Positions 26,353 to 34,720 of a stretch of DNA of 64,000 nt are shown here, one piece after another (position 1 is the stretch's first letter; each line of letters opens with the position of its first letter). The notes beneath the pieces were generated by a model that saw nothing but the letters and a program-made list of their open reading frames with translations, had not been told where the DNA came from and did no database searches. This stretch comes from Pseudomonadota bacterium. Lineage in GTDB: Bacteria > Bdellovibrionota > UBA1018 > CAIMNF01. The stretch lies in the NCBI GenBank assembly GCA_027491115.1, contig JAIXWV010000027.1, positions 1 through 64,000 on the forward strand. The letters are read 5' to 3'. Made by a program: the position numbers and the translations under genes.

Positions 26353-27531
26353 TCAACGTGTCATCCGCAACACGGTCAGCCCGTCTCGTCCCGCAATTCG
26401 GGTCAAGCGCCCCGGGCCCTTCCATCCCTGCAGATAATCCTTGTAGCTCCGGTCATGGACGATGATGTGAATGCATCCGGAAGCCGTCAGAAGGAGGTGC
26501 AATCGGGTGAGGTCATCCAAAACGGTGGTGGAACCAAGTGAGGGCGACACCTCATAGGTGATCAGATCGAACGAGGCAGAATCGAGATGGAGATCCTCTA
26601 AGTCGGGGGATTCCAGGACTTTCACCGCCGCCTTGGGATATCGGGTTTCGAGGTTTCGTCGTGTAAACCTTACTCCGAGCAGGTCCCGGTCGAAAGTGGT
26701 GATGGAGACTTCCGGCCATCTCTTGTGGCAGAGCAAGGGAAGTACGCCATAGGCGCACTTGAAGCAAAGGATACGCATCAGGTCCGGGCTGGAGTTGCGT
26801 GGCAGAGTTTCCAACAGCAACGGCAGAGTGGAACGCAGGCGTTTGGGATCGTCGCCCCCGAGATCGAACGGTCGGTCGAATAGGATGCCCTCCACTTCGA
26901 CCCGGTCCCTGAGGTAGAGATCCGGATCGGAAGCATGGGGAGGGCGATCTGAATGAATCAGCCCGAGAATGAAATGTCTCGGACCGCTGGCAATATGCTC
27001 GAGTTTCATGCCACTGTTTTCTGCCGTACTCTCGAGTAATGGAAGCAAGTCTCGGATGATCACCATCCGGAGTTCACCCCCGGGGTTCAGGAGGGCATTG
27101 CCACCTTCTAGGAGCATTTTCATGAACGGAGGCCCAATGCGGGCCGGAACATTGCATAGGATCCAGTCAAATTTTTGGCCTAAATCAAGGGAGTCGAAAC
27201 CCAAGCTTCCGAGGCAACGCACATTCGTCAATCGATTCCGGAGAGCATTCCTTGCGGACCATTTCACGGCAAGGAGATCACGATCCACGAGAATGGCTTC
27301 CGCATCGGGGTGGAGGCGGGCCACGGGTAGACCCAAAGCCCCATAGCCGCAACCGAGATCGAGGAAACGCTTGGGAGCATGGTCGGGAAGGTGGTCGAGG
27401 AGGAGGCGGGTTCCGTCGTCGATCCATTGGGTGGAGAACACATCATGTGGGATGTCGTAATCGAAGCGTTGGCCTTTCCATTCGAAAGACAGTGATGTTT
27501 TCTTCCAGGGATCCGGCTTAACGGTGTTCAT
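26353..27531 (-). CDS. Tandem-domain methyltransferase, RsmC/RlmG-like
   Basis: 392 residues with two methyltransferase folds. The first (residues about 35-185) has a complete SAM-binding motif (RFLDLGCGYGALGLPVA) and LVDRDLLAVKWSARNAL, with CNVPARIG in place of the usual NPPF catalytic loop. The second (about 225-392) lacks a glycine-rich motif I (LMRILCFKCAYGVLPLL) and has YEVSPSLG in the loop position, so it is probably non-catalytic. RsmC and RlmG also pair a degenerate with an active copy, but in the opposite order. rRNA or tRNA guanine N2 methylation is a guess. It is divergent from the next gene with only 29 bases between start codons. Confidence 0.65.
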   Translation of the reverse strand: MNTVKPDPWKKTSLSFEWKGQRFDYDIPHDVFSTQWIDDGTRLLLDHLPDHAPKRFLDLGCGYGALGLPVARLHPDAEAILVDRDLLAVKWSARNALRNRLTNVRCLGSLGFDSLDLGQKFDWILCNVPARIGPPFMKMLLEGGNALLNPGGELRMVIIRDLLPLLESTAENSGMKLEHIASGPRHFILGLIHSDRPPHASDPDLYLRDRVEVEGILFDRPFDLGGDDPKRLRSTLPLLLETLPRNSSPDLMRILCFKCAYGVLPLLCHKRWPEVSITTFDRDLLGVRFTRRNLETRYPKAAVKVLESPDLEDLHLDSASFDLITYEVSPSLGSTTVLDDLTRLHLLLTASGCIHIIVHDRSYKDYLQGWKGPGRLTRIAGRDGLTVLRMTR

Positions 27532-27552
27532 CCACTTTCCATGATATATAAT
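27525..27552 (+). promoter_or_regulatory. Candidate promoter with -10 TATAAT very close to the start codon
   Basis: A perfect TATAAT (27547-27552) sits 8 bases before the ATG at 27561. The -35 region is poor (TGTTCA with 16-base spacing). Transcription would begin within one or two bases of the ATG, implying a leaderless or nearly leaderless message. Confidence 0.35.
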
Positions 27553-27560
27553 GCTGATCT

Positions 27561-28418
27561 ATGTACCCAAGCTTTCTTTTTGCACTTTTGACCCTTCTTC
27601 TGAATGAATCATTGGCCGAAGTTTCTCATTCCAAGGAGCGGATCGATTGTGGAGCCTCGAAGGAGTTTGTCACACTTCATTCCTACTTGAAAAAGGACGC
27701 GGATGACCAGCTCCAGGACCCGGATGCGCTCGAACTCGCAAAAAAGGCGGTGCAAGGGTGTTCTGGTGCTGCGCATCGATTCATTCGGGCCTCCAAAACA
27801 CTCGGGATCGCTGGGGTCAATCGTAAAAACCGGATGGTCCTTGCGCTGGATTTGTCCCTTCGTGACGAGGCGACCGCGGAAGCGTTCGTTGCCGTTTTCC
27901 GGGCGGCCAGTGCTTCAGATGTACTCGATCTTGATCTCGACGCATCTCTTCAGTTGGCCAAGTCCTTGTCCGTGGAGTTCAAGGGTGATCCGACAAGGGC
28001 GCTCAAGGATTTCGATCGGATGTTGAAGTGGTGCTCGGATTCTGCACGTTCCGGATTGATCCGAAGGGATTGCGGCATGTTTGCGGTTGAAATCGCCCGG
28101 ACAGGAGAAGGGTGGAAAGACCCCGTCGCCAAGGCCTGGATCGATTTGTTCGAATATCTGACCTCATCCTCGGGCCCCGGTCTGACCACGGGGGAAGCAA
28201 GGGAACTGGCGCGCCAACTGGCCCCTCACGGGCCCGGAGCGTTGAAGAATTTTACTGCAGCTTACGAGTATGCTTTGGACAACAAGGGCCTCGCTTTTTC
28301 CCGTGACCAGAGTATCGAGCTTGCGAAGACTCTGGTCAGCCTCAGCCATCCTGAAGCGCTCAAAAGCGGAGAGACAGGGACACCCCAGGGGACAAAGAAA
28401 GTCCGCTCGGGTCAGTGA
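27561..28418 (+). CDS. Exported helical protein, unknown
   Basis: 285 residues with a signal peptide (MYPSFLFALLTLLLNESLAE). The rest is helical, built of loosely repeated units of about 40 residues (ALELAKKAVQGC, SLQLAKSLSVEF, GEARELARQLAP, QSIELAKTLVSL), so it may be a small solenoid. No catalytic motif or known family was seen. There is no ribosome-binding site before the ATG. The 3' end overlaps the convergent membrane protein gene by 59 bases. Confidence 0.7.
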   Translation: MYPSFLFALLTLLLNESLAEVSHSKERIDCGASKEFVTLHSYLKKDADDQLQDPDALELAKKAVQGCSGAAHRFIRASKTLGIAGVNRKNRMVLALDLSLRDEATAEAFVAVFRAASASDVLDLDLDASLQLAKSLSVEFKGDPTRALKDFDRMLKWCSDSARSGLIRRDCGMFAVEIARTGEGWKDPVAKAWIDLFEYLTSSSGPGLTTGEARELARQLAPHGPGALKNFTAAYEYALDNKGLAFSRDQSIELAKTLVSLSHPEALKSGETGTPQGTKKVRSGQ

Positions 28419-29100
28419 GCAGGGTCGGTCCAGCGACAGGGGCGTAAATCCTCCTTTTGTATTCCTCTTGGAGGCTCTCGGTCTCTTCCCAACGGTGCTT
28501 GAAGATCAAGGGAGTAAGGGATGCCGCAGCGGAAACTCCCGCCAATGCATTGCTCCAGCCATCTGGTTTGCCTGCGCTTCCCATGAGCGCTGACGCGGCA
28601 AGATTGCTGACCACCGAAATCCATTTCATCCGCCTTGCCGTCTTCGCCGCCCTTCGGATGCTCTCTTCCGCCATTCTTTCGCGGGTCAGGAGGTCGCGTG
28701 TGGATTTGCCGCTGATTCGTGAGGTTTCCTCCAATCCTTTGCCGTAATGGTCCATGGGGTGAATCCAGACCGTGGTGGCCAACCACCAAAGCGCTCCGAC
28801 CCCCATTCCGATGTAGGGCGCGGCTCGGTGCAGGTCACTCTGCGAACCCACTCTCGGGCCTTCAGCAAGTAATCCGGCTCCGGCGATGAAAGTTAATGTG
28901 GCCGGAAACAGAATGTTGGCGTGTGTCTTCCACCCCTCGACGCGGTCTGCATCTTTTTGCTGAATCAACCTGTCGCTGGCCAGGGGAACCACGGATAGTT
29001 CAGGGTAGTCGAATCCAGATTCTTTGGCTTGGCACCAATAGCCTGAAAGAAAGGAAAACAAGAGAAACACAGCGTATATTTGTGATTTACGATTCTTCAT
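28360..29100 (-). CDS. Exported membrane protein, unknown
   Basis: 246 residues: an N-terminal signal or anchor (YAVFLLFSFLSGYWC, possibly a lipoprotein Cys), two hydrophobic segments at about 63-78 and 95-112, an amphipathic charged middle (RISGKSTRDLLTRERMAEES) and two further weak hydrophobic stretches. Ends in a Ser/Leu-rich tail finishing with Phe (SLSLRF), which can be a barrel-insertion signal. Not assigned. Convergent overlap of 59 bases with the preceding gene is unusually long. Confidence 0.6.
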   Translation of the reverse strand: MKNRKSQIYAVFLLFSFLSGYWCQAKESGFDYPELSVVPLASDRLIQQKDADRVEGWKTHANILFPATLTFIAGAGLLAEGPRVGSQSDLHRAAPYIGMGVGALWWLATTVWIHPMDHYGKGLEETSRISGKSTRDLLTRERMAEESIRRAAKTARRMKWISVVSNLAASALMGSAGKPDGWSNALAGVSAAASLTPLIFKHRWEETESLQEEYKRRIYAPVAGPTLLTDPSGLSLSPGVSLSLRF

Positions 29101-29144
29101 TTCTCCCCCTATAATAACAGGCTGTCGGGGAAAGGTGCAGGGTT

Positions 29145-30101
29145 ATGAAATTGACACATTCTATGGTGATTGCGCTCTGGATTATGGGTTTCGCAACTGA
29201 AGGCTGGGCCTCGGATGCCCAAGTGGCAACTGTCGCCCAAGTGGAAGGACGGGCTCAGATTTTCACCAGACCCTCGAAAAAGCTGGAGAACAGTGCTGGG
29301 GTGAATGAAGGGGTGATCGCCTCTTTTGAAGGGGAATACTACCGGGTCAGGGATTTGAAAGCCTCGGACCGGGTCGAAAACGGGAACGTGGTTCGGACCT
29401 TTCCCGGCGCAAAAGTGAAAGTAATTTACGACAACGGAGACCAGATTTATGTCGGGCCGGGATCTTCGTACCGGATTCTTTGGAAGAATGACGTCAAAGC
29501 AACTCCCGAGATCCGTCTCGCTTATGGACGGATCCGGGGGGTAATCTCCAAGGAGGGGCCGAGGAAGAAAGTGATCATCCGGACCCGTTCGGCGGTCATG
29601 GGTGTTCGGGGAACCGATTTTTTCATTTCAGACGAGGGTCAGGGCGAAACTTCGGTTTCCGTTCTCAGGGGCGCGGTGGAAGTGGCTCCGACAAAAGGAA
29701 AACCCACTGTCGTCGAAACGGGGATGACGGCAGAAGTGGTCACCCGCAGCGTAGAGGTTCCAGTGAGAAAGATTTCGAAGGAGGATTTGGGTGAGATTCG
29801 GGTGGCGAGCTCGCTTCCCGTTAAAAAAGAGACTCAAATGGAAGAGCTGAAGGCTCTCGAGAAGAAAGCCCTCGAGGTCACCTTGAAAGATATCCGGGTT
29901 TACCAACCCGAGCTGCTCAAAGAGATGCCTCAGGCGGCTGCCGGCGAGATGTTCGTAGCGGATTTGAATTCGAAAGTGGTGGATATCGCAGCAATTCAGG
30001 CACCTTCCATACCGAAAAAGAAAAGGCCTGGACTCGAGGAGTTGAAGAGTCCGGATGGGGTCGATTACTATGAGAAGTATTTTCAAAATGGTGGTCACTG
30101 A
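29145..30101 (+). CDS. FecR-domain secreted protein
   Basis: 318 residues with a signal peptide (to WAS). Residues about 80-200 are a FecR domain: ENGNVVRTFPGAKVKVIYDN, IYVGPGSSYRIL, LAYGRIRGVIS, IRTRSAVMGVRGTDFFIS, SVLRGAVEV. Here it is an exported, stand-alone form and not an anti-sigma factor, since there is no cytoplasmic N-terminus or sigma gene. The C-terminal 100 residues are helical and charged. Stand-alone FecR proteins are surface or periplasmic binding modules. A receiver-protein gene follows 22 bases later. Confidence 0.8.
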   Translation: MKLTHSMVIALWIMGFATEGWASDAQVATVAQVEGRAQIFTRPSKKLENSAGVNEGVIASFEGEYYRVRDLKASDRVENGNVVRTFPGAKVKVIYDNGDQIYVGPGSSYRILWKNDVKATPEIRLAYGRIRGVISKEGPRKKVIIRTRSAVMGVRGTDFFISDEGQGETSVSVLRGAVEVAPTKGKPTVVETGMTAEVVTRSVEVPVRKISKEDLGEIRVASSLPVKKETQMEELKALEKKALEVTLKDIRVYQPELLKEMPQAAAGEMFVADLNSKVVDIAAIQAPSIPKKKRPGLEELKSPDGVDYYEKYFQNGGH

Positions 30102-30123
30102 GGACACCTGAGTAGGGATCAAG

Positions 30124-30717
30124 ATGAGTGATTTCGGTGATTTTGAAAGAATGGTCGACGTGACGGGAGGGGCTGGGGCGGAGCTCCAAGGGAAGGTGTT
30201 CGTCGTGGATGACGAACCTGAGATTGTCGAAATCCTTTCTGATTTAGTGGGTTCTCTCGGGTACAAGGTGACGGGATTCACCGATTCTAAATTGATGCTC
30301 GATGCATTTCGGCTCGGAACCCCCGACCTGGTCCTGACTGACCACAAGATGCCCGGAACCACGGGGCTTGAGCTCCTGGGTTTGGTCCGCAGAATCAACC
30401 CCGATGTTCCGGTGGTCATGATCAGCGGGTATCTGGACCGGAAAGATTTGATTCAAGCCATTTCGGCAGGTGTGTTCGCTGTAATTGAAAAGCCATTCGA
30501 TTCAGATCGGGTTCTTCAAGTTTGCAAGAATGCGGTAGACTTTTCACAAGCCGCCCAGCTGTTGAGCCGCAGTCTCAATCTCTTGCTGTTTCATTGTGAC
30601 GACATCCAGAGTTACTTGGTTTCAGAGGGCAAGGGTGATCTCGCCCATACGGTTCATGCTGAAATCCAGTATCTCGCCAAGCAGCGGCGCAAGCTCCAGC
30701 ATATTGAACGCGGCTGA
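30124..30717 (+). CDS. Response regulator, receiver plus helical extension
   Basis: 197 residues. The receiver (about 23-140) is complete: VVDDE with Asp29/Asp30, phosphoacceptor Asp73 (VLTDHKMPG), Ser101 and Lys123 (EKPF). The remaining 55 residues form a helix-rich tail (LSRSLNLLLFHCDDIQSYLV, HAEIQYLAKQRRKLQHIERG) with no DNA-binding motif. It probably signals through protein contact. It is convergent with the receiver/TPR gene of the stator operon, 11 bases away. Confidence 0.9.
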   Translation: MSDFGDFERMVDVTGGAGAELQGKVFVVDDEPEIVEILSDLVGSLGYKVTGFTDSKLMLDAFRLGTPDLVLTDHKMPGTTGLELLGLVRRINPDVPVVMISGYLDRKDLIQAISAGVFAVIEKPFDSDRVLQVCKNAVDFSQAAQLLSRSLNLLLFHCDDIQSYLVSEGKGDLAHTVHAEIQYLAKQRRKLQHIERG

Positions 30718-30728
30718 TTTCAGATCGT

Positions 30729-32081
30729 TCAACCGGACGAGATTTTCTTGAGATCTTCCAGACTGAGCCCTTTGAGAAAGTACTTCTCACGTTCAGGCCA
30801 TTTTTTGCGGGCTTGGTCGGCAAGCTCCAAAGCCGCGTCCTTGTATCCGGCCAGCAGAGAACAGTTGATCAGTTTTTCGTAAACTGCGGGGTGCTCGACC
30901 CCATCTTTGAGTGCAGCACGCCCCCGGAACACGATATCCTTCATGTCCATTTTGGGATCAAGAGTGAGGAATTGCGCGGCAATGTGCTCTTTGCTCCCGG
31001 GGGCGACCTTCCCCAAACGTCCGAGAAAGGGGTCGGTTTGGTCGAGCAGCCGGTATTCGGCCAGGGTTTCGATGATGTAGAGAAGGAACTGAGGTCTCCC
31101 GGCGGAACTGATTGCCGCACTCTCGAACACCTCGATTGCCCTCGGAACGGTTTTTTGTCTGAGAAAGTGCCTGCCGGAAACAGCTAATGCCGAGCACATG
31201 TGGCGGACCAATTCCTCGGAGCGCTCGTCGATCTCGACAAAAATTTTGTAAAACGAGTCCACATCATGGAAGTTGTTGGTCAGGATCGAGAGACGCAGGA
31301 CGCTCGAAAGTCGTTTCGGATTCGCCGGAAAAAACTGGGACAGCTTTTTCATGACATCATAGGCGTCGGTGTAGCGCTTTTCGTTGTAGAGGAGGTCGAA
31401 AAGACCCACCAGACACTTGTAGTGGATCTGGTTGTAGGACAGTCCGGTCTGGTAACTCCCTTCAGCCAGATCGAGTGCCTTCATCATGGCTTCCGCCTGG
31501 CCATGATAGAAGCAGGCCAGGGTCGGAGTGTCGTTCTGGTCCATCGCCGCTTTGAATTTGTCCAGTGCGGCGGGATACTCGCCCTTGAACAACAGTTCTT
31601 TGCCTTCGTCAATCAACCGGAGATACAGGTTGGGGTGAAGCTTCACCTTGACCGCGTTCATCAACGCCTTCTTCATGGTGTCGAGTGAAAAGGGCTTGAT
31701 GATGAAGGTGTCGACATCCTCCTCGGCCGCTCTGGCAACCGTGGATTGGGAGGCGTTCGAGGTCACCAGGACGAACAGGTTGTCTTTGATCCGCTCCTGC
31801 TCCTGAAGGGTTTTCTGAACCTGGATGAGGTCGAGACTCGATTCCTTACCGACCATGAAATCGGCGAAGATGACCTTGGTTTTGTTTTTTTTGAGTTCTT
31901 CGCGGGCTTCGTGAAGCGTTCCGACCAGGGACATCTTGTGGCGTTGGGCCCCGAATTTACTGAGGCAGGAGGCGATGTTCGTCCTGCCACTCGAAATCGC
32001 ATCGATGATGAGGATGTGGTTGTTCGACAGATAGTCTTTCAGTACCTGCTCGGCATCGATGTTGTCGGTGAGATCCGCCAT
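30729..32081 (-). CDS. Response regulator with TPR-like repeats
   Basis: 450 residues. Receiver at about 20-145 with Asp in VIFADFMVGKESS, Thr/Ser in LVTSN and Lys in IIKPF; the N-terminal acidic pair is reduced to one Asp (ILIIDAIS). From about 155 onward there are helical pairs of TPR type (ELLFKGEYPAALDKFKAA, ACFYHGQAEAMMKALDLAEG, LYNEKRYTDAYDVMKKLSQF and so on). TPRs would mediate protein contacts. The ATG at 32081 shares one base with the stop of the upstream gene (TGATG), so it is translationally coupled and is the last gene of the stator operon. Confidence 0.85.
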   Translation of the reverse strand: MADLTDNIDAEQVLKDYLSNNHILIIDAISSGRTNIASCLSKFGAQRHKMSLVGTLHEAREELKKNKTKVIFADFMVGKESSLDLIQVQKTLQEQERIKDNLFVLVTSNASQSTVARAAEEDVDTFIIKPFSLDTMKKALMNAVKVKLHPNLYLRLIDEGKELLFKGEYPAALDKFKAAMDQNDTPTLACFYHGQAEAMMKALDLAEGSYQTGLSYNQIHYKCLVGLFDLLYNEKRYTDAYDVMKKLSQFFPANPKRLSSVLRLSILTNNFHDVDSFYKIFVEIDERSEELVRHMCSALAVSGRHFLRQKTVPRAIEVFESAAISSAGRPQFLLYIIETLAEYRLLDQTDPFLGRLGKVAPGSKEHIAAQFLTLDPKMDMKDIVFRGRAALKDGVEHPAVYEKLINCSLLAGYKDAALELADQARKKWPEREKYFLKGLSLEDLKKISSG

Positions 32082-33667
32082 CACATGCCCTTCGCTTTCT
32101 TGAAGAACGCTAGGACTTCAGCTTGTCGACGCTCTATCGCTTCACGGATCTTTCCGACGTTCTTGTGTGAATCCGGATGCAGGGTGAGTTGGAAAACGGC
32201 TCTTCCCGACTCATCTTTTTGCACGGAAGAAATCACCCCAACTAGTTTGAAGTCGAGAGCGGGCCCAAGATTCTCAGACCTGATATCAAGTGCGACCGCA
32301 TCCTTCAGCTTCAGTTCCGATGGTCCTCCGAAAGTGAGCAACGGCGAATCTTCCGAGTAGGAAAGCAGCTCGATGTCCTCTTCCCGGAGTGTCGCCCGGA
32401 GTCCGCAATCCCGCATGGCCTGAGCACCGATTGCAAATGTGAATTCCTCCGAACCGTCGAACGGCGGCTTTTCAGTCGATTCTTTCTCCTCTTCCGGCTT
32501 GAGGTTGGTGTTCCAAGCGGGGCCTTCCGCTTTTTCGAGATCGTGCTGTTTCCACGCTGGGGGCGGGATGTCGGCCGAGTCGAGTCGATCCGTCCAGGGC
32601 AAGTTTGGCGGCGGATCAAGGGTAATGCTCATGTCTTGTTTCTCGAGCCGTTCGAGCTCAAGGTAGTAATCCTGGTCGTAAGTTTCCTTGATTTTCGGGA
32701 ATGCCTCGATCGCGGCGGAGGAGTTGTCGGACATGTCCAAAACCCCTTCGTCAGTTTCGAAAAATCGCACTTCCAGCACTTTTCCGTCTTCGACGAAGTA
32801 AAGTCCGGGGACCTCGCTGATGAAGGCCCAACGATTCACCATCCAGCTGTATTCCGGTTTCTTCCCGACGAATACCCAAACTCCGGGAGTCGGGTTGAAG
32901 GTTTCTCCGAATTTACCGGGAGGTTCCCGCTGACTCCATTCCCAAAGGGTGTCGGCTTCGGGGAACAAGTGAGCGAAACGTGAGGAGAGCTTCCATTTTC
33001 CGGATGCGGGACTCGGACCGATCAATTCGACCATCCAGTTTCCCTTGTAACGGCGGATGTAAGGGCGCTTTCTGAAGAGCCAAAAGTCGTACTTCGTCAC
33101 CAAAGGGGGCGAGAGCCGGACCTGGTTGCCGAGGTCCCTGAAATGGACCTGGCCCGGTTTCTTCTTTGCGAGCGGGGATTCCGCATCCCACGCCGTCCGC
33201 TTCGAGGCTTTTTTCGCCTTTTCGAGAGAGGCTTTGGCTGCCACGTCTCCGGCACTGAGTTCGGTGAGGTGACGCTTCAGCTTGTAAATGAAACCTCTCG
33301 CCGGGATCTCGTATTTCAGCACTGTGGCGCATCCCGATTTCTCAAGAACGGTCTCGATTTTATCGGAGATCACCTTCGCGAACATCATGACCACCAGCTT
33401 TTGCGAGATGATCATGGGTTGCAAACGGGGCATCAAGTTCAAAAGATTCAGGAGGTCTTCACGGTCCGAGAAGTTGCCGACCAGTATTCCTCTCCGTCCG
33501 GACTCCACCAGGTTGAAGAACTCATCCAGTTCGCCCTGATCCTTGAGTTCGGCATCAGTGATGGAGTGTGGAAAAAGTTTCAGGAACTGGCCATGTGAAT
33601 CGGGAAGCACTTTGGCTTTCAAGATGAAGACGAAAGGCTTGGTGACAGGGGCCCGATCCTGGGTCAT
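32081..33667 (-). CDS. Receiver-like and PilZ-like multidomain protein
   Basis: 528 residues. Residues 10-140 resemble a degenerate receiver (FVFILKAKVLPDS, GRRGILVGNFSDREDLLNLL, QKLVVMMFAKV) without a phosphorylatable Asp in the right place. A middle part rich in Trp/Tyr (about 180-300, RRYKGNWMVELIGPSPASGKWKL, PEYSWMVNRWAF) may be a GYF-like fold. The last 110 residues (ATLREEDIELLSYSED, VALDIRSENLGPALDFKLVG, AVFQLTLHPD) have a PilZ-like strand order, but the RxxxR c-di-GMP motif is not visible. Domain calls are tentative. It follows the MotB-like gene by 72 bases. Confidence 0.5.
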   Translation of the reverse strand: MTQDRAPVTKPFVFILKAKVLPDSHGQFLKLFPHSITDAELKDQGELDEFFNLVESGRRGILVGNFSDREDLLNLLNLMPRLQPMIISQKLVVMMFAKVISDKIETVLEKSGCATVLKYEIPARGFIYKLKRHLTELSAGDVAAKASLEKAKKASKRTAWDAESPLAKKKPGQVHFRDLGNQVRLSPPLVTKYDFWLFRKRPYIRRYKGNWMVELIGPSPASGKWKLSSRFAHLFPEADTLWEWSQREPPGKFGETFNPTPGVWVFVGKKPEYSWMVNRWAFISEVPGLYFVEDGKVLEVRFFETDEGVLDMSDNSSAAIEAFPKIKETYDQDYYLELERLEKQDMSITLDPPPNLPWTDRLDSADIPPPAWKQHDLEKAEGPAWNTNLKPEEEKESTEKPPFDGSEEFTFAIGAQAMRDCGLRATLREEDIELLSYSEDSPLLTFGGPSELKLKDAVALDIRSENLGPALDFKLVGVISSVQKDESGRAVFQLTLHPDSHKNVGKIREAIERRQAEVLAFFKKAKGM

Positions 33668-33739
33668 TCTCTCAATTCTCTATGAATATCCCCCCAAAGC
33701 TCAATCGAAATGAGCATTTCCTTGTGACGGTTTTTTGAC

Positions 33740-34720
33740 TTACGGAAGCTGGGGCCGGACGATCCGGTAGGAGCGGGTGACTGGGTTCCAGATTTCCAGA
33801 AATGCCGGGCGCTGCGGGTGATTTGACAGAGTTTCGGGATGGTCCACCGGAACCCCGTCCACCGACACAATGACATCATCCTTGCCGGGCTCCGTGCATC
33901 CCGGGCAGGTTTCAAGCACGAGCAGGCCCTCGATGTCCGAAGGGATGTAGCGCATGATTCGCTCCCTCATGCCGATTTTGGTCACCTTGAGTCGCCCGTA
34001 AAGGGTGAGGACGGGTGCAGGTGGCTCGTTCTCAACCAGTTTACGCGCTTCTTCCGAGGTTTGGTCGAGTTTGACCACCGTCTCCGATCTGACTCCCCGG
34101 CGACGGTACTGGACTTTGACTTCCTTTCCGATCGGGAAGCTCTTGAAGAGATCAGGCTTTTTCGGGTCCTGCCCATCCACGGTTTCCAAAATGTCCCCGG
34201 CGCGGAGTCCGGCTTGGTCTCCAGGTCCGCCCCGGGTGACGTGAAGGATCATCATGTCTGAATCCGAAGCATGGAGTTCTCCCTCCAAGGACCAGGGTAC
34301 CGAGGTGAAGGTGACGCAGATCCGGCACGGAGTCCTGCTCAGGAGGCGCCCTCCATCGGCCATTTGCTTTTCCAGGACTTTGATCTTTTCCTCAAGCGCG
34401 AGTTCCCGTTGGGTCGGACCGGGCGTCGGAGTGGTCACAGGTTCCGGAGTCGGCATGGCGGTAGTGGCTGCCAGAGCGACTTCAGCGGGTGCATTCTGAA
34501 GCGCCTCCTTAATTTTATCCAGATGGTTGGCGTCAGAGTACATCATCACGAAAAATCCGAAAAGGAGGGTCATCAAGTCGGCGTAGGAGACGAGCCAGAG
34601 CTCGTTATTCCCACCCTCGTGGCCGTGCTCTTCTGCTCCTTCGTGGAGGTGATCTAGGATTTTGCGTGTGACCGAGTCTTTGGGGATGTCAGGCTTTTTG
34701 TTTTTGAATCCCGGGTTCAT
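33740..34720 (-). CDS. MotB-like stator subunit with PDZ domains instead of OmpA domain
   Basis: 326 residues. A His/Glu-rich N-terminus (HLHEGAEEHGHEGG) precedes one membrane helix, LWLVSYADLMTLLFGFFVMM (41-60), whose Asp48 matches the ion-carrying Asp of MotB. A short amphipathic segment (DKIKEALQNAP) looks like the MotB plug. In place of the OmpA-like peptidoglycan-binding domain there are a Pro/Thr linker (90-103), a coiled segment and two PDZ-like domains: one at about 144-218 (GGPGDQAGLRAGDILETVDG) and one at about 240-322 (PGKDDVIVSVDGVPV). Two CxxC pairs (CRIC, CPGC) are present. It overlaps the motA-like stop by 4 bases (ATGA). The PDZ domains may anchor the motor to a protein rather than to the wall. 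Confidence 0.75.
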   Translation of the reverse strand: MNPGFKNKKPDIPKDSVTRKILDHLHEGAEEHGHEGGNNELWLVSYADLMTLLFGFFVMMYSDANHLDKIKEALQNAPAEVALAATTAMPTPEPVTTPTPGPTQRELALEEKIKVLEKQMADGGRLLSRTPCRICVTFTSVPWSLEGELHASDSDMMILHVTRGGPGDQAGLRAGDILETVDGQDPKKPDLFKSFPIGKEVKVQYRRRGVRSETVVKLDQTSEEARKLVENEPPAPVLTLYGRLKVTKIGMRERIMRYIPSDIEGLLVLETCPGCTEPGKDDVIVSVDGVPVDHPETLSNHPQRPAFLEIWNPVTRSYRIVRPQLP

